Assembly: GCA_021793895.1 (NCBI GenBank)
Contig: JAJYRW010000024.1
Location: 1 to 11,929, forward strand
From: Actinomycetes bacterium
GTDB lineage: Bacteria > Actinomycetota > Actinomycetes > Actinomycetales > JAJYRW01
DNA length: 11,929 nt
Direction: 5' to 3'
Both the position numbers and the translations under genes were made by a program. A model generated the notes under the pieces. That model searched no databases, was not told the origin of the DNA, and was given only the letters and a program-made list of their open reading frames with translations. Positions 6,769 through 11,929 of the stretch are shown here, one piece after another. Numbering within the stretch: the stretch's first letter is position 1; every line of letters begins with the position of its first letter.

Positions 6769-7200
6769 TCAAACCACGCCTTTAGCAATTAGGAAACATC
6801 CATAGGGTCGCTCCTCGGTGGTTTGCACCACGGCGAAGGCTTCCCGTGCTCGGCGATAGAACTCGAACCGCTCCAGCGGCGCGACTTCTACTTCGCGGTC
6901 TTCAGCGGCATTCAAGACTTCCTGGACTGCCGCGTGTACGGGCAGTACTGTTTGTTCCTCCCCCACAGCGCCCATGCGCCAGGCCGCCGGTGTTTCAAAT
7001 GTGTCGTCAACGGGAAAGAGCGTCATGATTGCTGCGAGCGCCGCATCGACACTTATACCCGGCATTTCAATTAGCCGCTGCGTAGTGGAGGCCCCGGGAA
7101 AGTTCCGGTCCACTACCGCAAGCACGTCACCGTGCCCCATGGCAGCAAGTGTTTCCAATAGAGCGGGACTAAGCAGTGGGTCAATGCCCTTAAGTCTCAT
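6769..7200 (-). CDS. RbsD/FucU-family sugar mutarotase (FucU-like)
   Basis: This 143-residue protein closely follows E. coli FucU (L-fucose mutarotase), which speeds conversion between sugar anomers in the cytoplasm. It opens LKGIDPLLSPALLETLAAMGHG with H23 as the equivalent of the catalytic His of FucU and D31 close behind. It ends with RFEFYRRAREAFAVVQT and YGCFLIAKGVV, matching the family's C-terminal active-site strand; length is typical. The ATG has AAGGA (plus-strand 7207-7211) six bases upstream. It lies 134 bp after the GH1 gene on the same strand, so it could be read through from that cluster or from its own weak promoter. No fucose pathway gene is nearby, so the true substrate could be another sugar. 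Confidence 0.85.
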   Translation of the reverse strand: MRLKGIDPLLSPALLETLAAMGHGDVLAVVDRNFPGASTTQRLIEMPGISVDAALAAIMTLFPVDDTFETPAAWRMGAVGEEQTVLPVHAAVQEVLNAAEDREVEVAPLERFEFYRRAREAFAVVQTTEERPYGCFLIAKGVV

Positions 7201-7216
7201 CGTTGATCCTTCGCAC

Positions 7217-7256
7217 TCCTATTGTGTTGATAGGAAGCCTAAACTCCCGCGCTCAA
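7217..7256 (-). promoter_or_regulatory. Possible promoter with overlapping inverted repeat before the mutarotase gene
   Basis: On the minus strand TTGAGC (7256-7251) and TATCAA (7232-7227) are separated by 18 bp and resemble weak -35 and -10 boxes. A perfect inverted repeat, TCCTAT-N7-ATAGGA (7217-7222 and 7230-7235), overlaps the -10 box and could be a regulator site. Both parts are modest matches, and the gene could instead be transcribed from the upstream operon. Confidence 0.3.
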
Positions 7257-7334
7257 TTACGGCAATGACGATTGGCCTTTCGCGCGGCGGTGCCTAGTCG
7301 CCGGATGCCGCGCAGCAAGCGACCTGTGCCTGTG

Positions 7335-8786
7335 TCATCTCAATATGCGCTGGGCACACAGCTTTTGGAACCACAGTGCGCTGTCTTTCGGAATGCGTTC
7401 GAAAGTGTCATAGTCGACGTGCACGATACCAAAACGCTTGGAATACCCATAGCCCCATTCGAAATTGTCTAACAGGGACCACACCAGGTATCCGCGCACG
7501 TCCGCGCCCTGCTCGATCGCGTCAAGTACCGCGCCAATGTGGTCGTGAATATATTTTGTGCGTTCCGCATCGTGCACTGCCTTGCCGCTAGTTCGCGAAG
7601 GGTCAGCTACGACTTCATCGGCGAAGGCAGCGCCGTTTTCCGTAACCATCAGCGGCAAATCGGGGTACCGCTCCCCCAAATCGACGAGGAGTTCGCGCAA
7701 CCCATCGGGATCAATGTTCCAACCCATTGCCGTATACGGGCCCGGCATGGGCAAAAACTCCACCCGATCTGCCCCGGGCCAGGGTGAGTGGCCCACGTTC
7801 TTATGCCCGTCAGCTGACTGTTTCTGCGATATTCCGTCCCACAAATCCACCCGAGTAGTCGAGTAGTAATTTACCCCCAACACGTCGAGCGGTTGCTGAA
7901 TTACTTGCGCGTCGCCGTCCTTAATAAAAGACCAATCGGTGACGGAGGCGGTGTCCGCAATGACATCGGCGGGGTACTTGCCCTCCAACATGGGCTGAAG
8001 AAAAACTCGGTTAGCCAATCCATCGATTTGGCGTGCCGCTTCTCGACCCGAATCCCCGGCATAGCGGAGGACGTGAAAGTTCAACGTCACCGAATAATCG
8101 GGTTCGTTGGTCACGGCTGCGCGTAAAGCCTGCAGGGCCAGACCGTGGGCGAGGTTTAAATTATGGACGGCGGCCAGTGCGGCAGCCGGCTCAGTGCGGC
8201 CGGGTGCATGGGCACCGGAGGCGTAACCCAAGTACGCACTGCACCACGGTTCATTCAGGGTCGTCCACATTGCGACCCGGTCCCCCAGGCGCCGTCCCAT
8301 AATCTCGGCGTAATCACCAAAAGCCAGTGCGCTCTCGCGCGCCGGCCAGCCGCCCGCATCTTCCAGGGCTTGGGGTAAGTCCCAGTGATAGAGGGTGGCG
8401 ATGGGCCGGATTCCGCGTGCGAGGAGACCGTCAACGAGCCGATCATAAAAATCGAGACCGGTCTCGTTTTGCGGCCCCACTCCGGTGGGTTGGATCCGGG
8501 GCCACGCAATCGAAAAACGATAGGCATCCAGCCCCAGTTCAGCCATCAAATCCAGGTCAGATTCGATCAGGTGGTAGTGATTACACGCTAAATCGCCGGT
8601 ATCTGAGTTCCAGATTTTTCCGGGCGTGTGGGAATAGGTGTCCCAAATTGAGGGGCCACGCCCGCCCTCGTTCGCTGCTCCCTCAACTTGGTATGCGGCG
8701 GTTGCTGAACCGAGGGTGAAGTCAGCCGGCAGGGGGCGGGCAGTTTTATTTGCGGTTTCGGGCACGGCCTTGTAGCTCGCTTTCAC
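7335..8786 (-). CDS. GH1 beta-glucosidase
   Basis: This 483-residue enzyme is a retaining glycoside hydrolase of family 1, probably cytoplasmic since no signal peptide is present. The N-terminal [12 protein letters not shown] (26-37) and [12 protein letters not shown] (39-50) mark the glycone site. TLNEP (176-180) gives the acid/base E179 and TENG (382-385) the nucleophile E383. [13 protein letters not shown] (436-448) is the conserved glycone-binding end. Length is normal for a bacterial beta-glucosidase. It starts at GTG 8786 and overlaps the stop of the alpha-xylosidase gene by 4 nt (GTGA), so the two are co-translated. The likely role is splitting beta-glucosides, for example the glucan core left once side-chain xylose is removed. 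GH1 also includes beta-galactosidases and beta-fucosidases; 6-phospho activity is less likely beside an ABC importer. Confidence 0.92.
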   Translation of the reverse strand: MKASYKAVPETANKTARPLPADFTLGSATAAYQVEGAANEGGRGPSIWDTYSHTPGKIWNSDTGDLACNHYHLIESDLDLMAELGLDAYRFSIAWPRIQPTGVGPQNETGLDFYDRLVDGLLARGIRPIATLYHWDLPQALEDAGGWPARESALAFGDYAEIMGRRLGDRVAMWTTLNEPWCSAYLGYASGAHAPGRTEPAAALAAVHNLNLAHGLALQALRAAVTNEPDYSVTLNFHVLRYAGDSGREAARQIDGLANRVFLQPMLEGKYPADVIADTASVTDWSFIKDGDAQVIQQPLDVLGVNYYSTTRVDLWDGISQKQSADGHKNVGHSPWPGADRVEFLPMPGPYTAMGWNIDPDGLRELLVDLGERYPDLPLMVTENGAAFADEVVADPSRTSGKAVHDAERTKYIHDHIGAVLDAIEQGADVRGYLVWSLLDNFEWGYGYSKRFGIVHVDYDTFERIPKDSALWFQKLCAQRILR

Positions 8787-11134
8787 GCGTTACGTAATTC
8801 CAGGCGGCCCGAGGTGGCGGTGACCTTTTCGCCGCCGGGGATGCAGGCGGCAAATGGCACGTCGCGATCAGCTGTGACGGTCACGCCGCCGGAATTTCGG
8901 CGCACTTCAAAGGTGGTTTTTTCGCCCGTGGCCGGGTTGGTGGCGGCCACTGTGGTGTCTTTGGTGCCCGGATAGATGGTGAGTAGCACATTTTGGGAAT
9001 AGTCGTTCTCGAAGGTTTCGGCCATTTCTTGAGTTATGAGTACCGCATTTTCTTTAACCCACAGGGGCATGGAAGAAAAATCATGGGTTTCTTCTCGCCA
9101 GGTTCCTCCGGTCACGGTTTCGTGGGTGAGCAAGTTGGTCCAGCGTCCAGCGGGTAGGTAGTAGTCCACCTGTCCGGTTTCTGACAGCACTGGCGCAACG
9201 AGAAGATCCGGCCCCAAAAGGTATTGGCGGTCCAGGTATTCCGTAGCGCGGTCATTGGGGAACGCCAACACCATGGGCCGCATGACTGGCTGGCCACAAT
9301 TGTGCGCTTCAAGTCCCGCCTCATACAGGTAAGGCATCAGTTGCTTCTTCAAGTCGGTAAATCGACGCGTAACATCGACGGCGCTTTGGCCCGGTGCTTC
9401 CTGGCCGTTATCAAAAATCCACGGCACGCGATAACTGCGCGAGCCATGAAGACGCGAATGGGAAGACATCAGGCCAAAGGCCAGCCAGCGTTTAAAAACT
9501 GCCGGATCGGGGCTGCCTTCAAAACCGCCAATGTCGTGGGACCAGTACCCAAATCCAGACAGCGACATGGAAAGACCTGCGCGCAGCGATTCGGCCATGG
9601 ATTCAAATGTGGAGGAGTTATCCCCGCCCCAGTGGACCGGCATTTTTTGCCCGCCGGCGGTGGCCGCGCGTGCAAAAAGGACGGCTTGGCCCCGGCCTAA
9701 GACCTCTTCCATCACTTCAAAAACTGCTTCGTTGTATATCTGGGCGTACCAGTTATGCATGACGTATGGATCGGTTCCGTCATGCCAGATAACGTCGACG
9801 GGAACCCGTTCCCCGAAGTCGGTTTTTATGGCGTGGATTCCCTGTTTAAGGAGTTTGCGAATCCTGTTTTGATACCACTTTTTGGCGTCCGGATTGGTGA
9901 AATCAACCAGTGCCATGCTCGCTTGCCACATGTCCCACTGCCAGACACTGCCGTCGGGTCGTTTGACGAAGTAGTCGTTAGCTAAGCCCTCATCAAAAAA
10001 TGCGGACCTTTGGGCGATGTAGGGGTTGACCCAGGCGCTGAGGCGTAGGCCCTGTTTTTGCAGGCGGGCAAGCATGCCTTCGGGGTCGGGAAAGGTGCGC
10101 GGATCCCATTCAAAAGATGTCCAGTCGAACTCGCGCATCCAAAAGCAGTCAAAGTGGAAAACTTCCAGCGGCAGATCGCGTTCTTTCATGCCGTCAATGA
10201 AGTGGTTAACGGTCTCCTCGTCGTAGTTGGTTGTGAAGGAGGTCGACAGCCACAGCCCGTAAGACCAGGCCGGAACCTGGGCGGGCCGGCCAGTTAGTTG
10301 GGTGTAGTTGTCAAGCACATCTGCCGGGGTGGGGCCATCAATAATGAAGTACTCCAGCCGCTCCCCCGCAACCGAGAATTGCACCTGTTCCACGGCCTCG
10401 CTGCCGACTTCGAATGAGACGTGTTCGGGATGGTTCACCAATACGCCATAGCCGCGGTTGGTCAGATAAAAAGGCACATTCTTATACGCCTGTTCAGAAG
10501 ATGTTCCCCCGTCACTTTGCCAGATATCGACGGTTTGGCCGTTTTTCACCAGGGGGCCAAAGCGCTCGCCGAGCCCGTAGACCAGTTCCCCGACACTGAG
10601 CCCAAGTTGGGTGTGCATATAAGTGTCATGCGGTGCGAGCCCGGTTTTGGTTACGCCGGTAACGCCGGCGGGTTCGGTGGTGACGGTGGCACCGGGGCCA
10701 AGTTGCATATAGCCGATGGATTTATGCCCGGAGGTAGTCAGGCGCCTGCCTTTGGAATAAAAGGAAAGATTCCACGGGGCCCCGCGGGTAATTCGGGCAC
10801 TTAGGTCCCCGGTGGAAAATGTGGCGCCAGAGTCTGCAATTTCTACCTTTCCGGCGCCGCTTTCAACGCCGTCTAAGTCAAACCCCTTATGAGCCCGACC
10901 ACCCTGGTGATGTTCGGTGCGCACTCCCAGGACTCCGGGGCGCGGGCTAAAGAGCGTAATGGTCAACAATGCGCGGTTTAGGGTGTCCCCGCGATCGGCA
11001 ATTACCCGCGTGGGCGCATAGATTTTTAACTCTTCGCCGTGCGGACCGGTGGCGGGTTCAATGTCATAGGCTTCGGCCGCGTACTGCGCGTTGACGCCGG
11101 GGCGGTTTAACCAAAAACCATCGGTAAATTTCAT
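8783..11134 (-). CDS. yicI: GH31 alpha-xylosidase, YicI type
   Basis: This 783-residue enzyme aligns by eye along its whole length with E. coli YicI (772 residues), which releases xylose from alpha-xylosides such as isoprimeverose. The catalytic nucleophile is D439 in IKTDFGE and the acid/base is D505 in HWGGD. Residues I recall as setting alpha-xylosidase specificity in YicI are all kept: F277, C307, F308, W345 and K414 correspond to F300, C330, F331, W368 and K437. It starts at ATG 11134, sharing one base with the permease stop (TAATG), with AGGAG (plus-strand 11145-11149) ten bases upstream. There is no signal peptide, so it acts on imported oligosaccharide. It is followed by the GH1 gene in a 4-nt overlap. 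An alpha-glucosidase role is less likely given the conserved pocket. Confidence 0.92.
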   Translation of the reverse strand: MKFTDGFWLNRPGVNAQYAAEAYDIEPATGPHGEELKIYAPTRVIADRGDTLNRALLTITLFSPRPGVLGVRTEHHQGGRAHKGFDLDGVESGAGKVEIADSGATFSTGDLSARITRGAPWNLSFYSKGRRLTTSGHKSIGYMQLGPGATVTTEPAGVTGVTKTGLAPHDTYMHTQLGLSVGELVYGLGERFGPLVKNGQTVDIWQSDGGTSSEQAYKNVPFYLTNRGYGVLVNHPEHVSFEVGSEAVEQVQFSVAGERLEYFIIDGPTPADVLDNYTQLTGRPAQVPAWSYGLWLSTSFTTNYDEETVNHFIDGMKERDLPLEVFHFDCFWMREFDWTSFEWDPRTFPDPEGMLARLQKQGLRLSAWVNPYIAQRSAFFDEGLANDYFVKRPDGSVWQWDMWQASMALVDFTNPDAKKWYQNRIRKLLKQGIHAIKTDFGERVPVDVIWHDGTDPYVMHNWYAQIYNEAVFEVMEEVLGRGQAVLFARAATAGGQKMPVHWGGDNSSTFESMAESLRAGLSMSLSGFGYWSHDIGGFEGSPDPAVFKRWLAFGLMSSHSRLHGSRSYRVPWIFDNGQEAPGQSAVDVTRRFTDLKKQLMPYLYEAGLEAHNCGQPVMRPMVLAFPNDRATEYLDRQYLLGPDLLVAPVLSETGQVDYYLPAGRWTNLLTHETVTGGTWREETHDFSSMPLWVKENAVLITQEMAETFENDYSQNVLLTIYPGTKDTTVAATNPATGEKTTFEVRRNSGGVTVTADRDVPFAACIPGGEKVTATSGRLELRNA

Positions 11135-11929
11135 TACTTAACTGCTCCTGCCGTGATGCCTCGGGTGAGGGTTCGTTGGAAAATTAGGAAGAAAATCAAG
11201 GTGGGTATGAGCCCTAAAAGTGCCGAGGCACTGGTCGTGGTTACGTCCATAAGCCGATCGCCCTGCAGCACAGTGATCGCCACCGGCACGGTTTGCGTCG
11301 CGTTCGACACTAAGAAGGTGAGCGGGATTAAAAACTCGTTCCAGGTCCAGATGAAGAAGAAAATTAAAAGCACTGCCAGTGTGGGACGCGATACCGGGTA
11401 AACAACGCGCCACAGGGTCCGCCACCGCGATGCTCCATCAATTGCGGCTGCTTCTAAAAGTTCCTTCGGGAACGTCGAATACAGTGTCGCCAGCAGGTAG
11501 GTACCAAATGCGCTTTGTATCACCGTGAAGATCACGATTACGGCCCACTGGTTGTCATATAAGCCAACGCTGCGAAACATGAAGTACAGCGGGTAAAGCA
11601 GCACCTCTTGGGGCAGCATGTTGGCAAGCAAAATTAGGACCACGATCCACATGCGGCCCTTGATGCGGCCGATCCCAAGAGCAAACGCGTTGAGCATCGA
11701 CAACAGCACGCCTAAGACTGCGACGGTTCCGGAAATAAAAATGGAGTTCCACACCTTTTCGGGAAAATTCACGCGTTCCCAAAAGGCCGTTAATCCATCG
11801 GTATAGAACTCATTCGGCAGCGACAGCGGGCCCCCGGTGGCGTAATCTTGCGGGGATTTAAACGAGTTAATTACGATCAAAATGAGGGGAAAGGCAATGA
11901 ACAGTCCAATGAGGACCGCCACCCCCAAA
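11134..11929 (-). CDS. CUT1 (MalG-type) oligosaccharide ABC transporter permease, N-terminus beyond window
   Basis: The last 264 or so residues of a MalG-type permease are visible; the frame is open to the window edge and the true start lies outside, probably 10-35 residues further. The first segment VAVLIGLFIAFPLILIVINS is already a membrane helix, with about five more following. The ATPase-contact EAA loop is EAAAIDGASRWRTLWRVVYP (159-178), and the C-terminus ends in the typical GITAGAVK. This family pairs with a MalF-type permease and an extracellular binding protein, expected upstream, outside the window. The stop overlaps the alpha-xylosidase start by 1 nt, linking oligosaccharide import directly to hydrolysis. 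Confidence 0.93.
   Translation of the reverse strand, partial: LGVAVLIGLFIAFPLILIVINSFKSPQDYATGGPLSLPNEFYTDGLTAFWERVNFPEKVWNSIFISGTVAVLGVLLSMLNAFALGIGRIKGRMWIVVLILLANMLPQEVLLYPLYFMFRSVGLYDNQWAVIVIFTVIQSAFGTYLLATLYSTFPKELLEAAAIDGASRWRTLWRVVYPVSRPTLAVLLIFFFIWTWNEFLIPLTFLVSNATQTVPVAITVLQGDRLMDVTTTSASALLGLIPTLIFFLIFQRTLTRGITAGAVK

Noticed and set aside
7282..7313. GC-rich inverted repeat GCGCGGC...GCCGCGC after the GH1 gene, considered as a terminator
   Set aside because: No U run follows it on the minus strand and alternative pairings compete, so there is no good case for an intrinsic terminator.
8453..8466. Perfect 14-bp palindrome CGAGACCGGTCTCG, sharing the ACCGGT core with the operator at 163-178
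   Set aside because: It lies deep inside the GH1 gene and is explained by codons for Glu-Thr-Gly-Leu; the outer bases do not match the operator.
9224..9700. 158-codon plus-strand frame within the alpha-xylosidase gene
   Set aside because: It is antisense to strongly conserved GH31 sequence, including the catalytic HWGGD region, and has no recognisable protein features.

Overview
This window is a carbohydrate-uptake and catabolism locus, most likely from a moderate-GC Actinomycetota. That assignment is inferred from the lipoprotein signal, GTG/TTG starts and general protein flavour; no marker gene is present to confirm it. It holds two gene clusters converging near position 6,740. I see no mobile element, CRISPR array, tRNA or rRNA.

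Left cluster (+ strand, about 134-6707): a good sigma-70-type promoter with a 16-bp perfect palindrome over the expected start point, then six genes. They are a D-lyxose/D-mannose-family sugar isomerase, a sugar-binding lipoprotein, a double-domain ABC ATPase, two RbsC-type permeases and a DUF4432 aldose-epimerase-like protein. The last four genes overlap or nearly overlap. A 10-bp GC-rich hairpin separates the binding protein from the ATPase. Together they make a CUT2 (ribose/xylose-type) monosaccharide importer, with an isomerase and a probable mutarotase/epimerase to process the sugar. No sugar kinase is present. On the far left edge, the minus strand may carry the first 12 codons of a divergent LacI-family regulator, which would fit the operator.

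Right cluster (- strand, read from 11929 down to 6769): the C-terminal part of a MalG-type (CUT1) permease, a YicI-type GH31 alpha-xylosidase, a GH1 beta-glucosidase, and after a 134-bp gap a FucU/RbsD-type mutarotase. The first three are translationally coupled (1-nt and 4-nt overlaps). They fit uptake of a short oligosaccharide carrying alpha-xylosyl and beta-glucosyl bonds, such as xyloglucan fragments or isoprimeverose, and its hydrolysis in the cytoplasm. The mutarotase has its own good ribosome binding site and perhaps its own promoter, so it may serve either cluster.

The left cluster is visibly richer in A+T than the right one, so the two halves may have different histories. The window looks like well-known families in an interesting combination rather than an entirely new system. 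The main open points are the sugar imported by the left cluster, its regulator, and the role of DUF4432 and the mutarotase.
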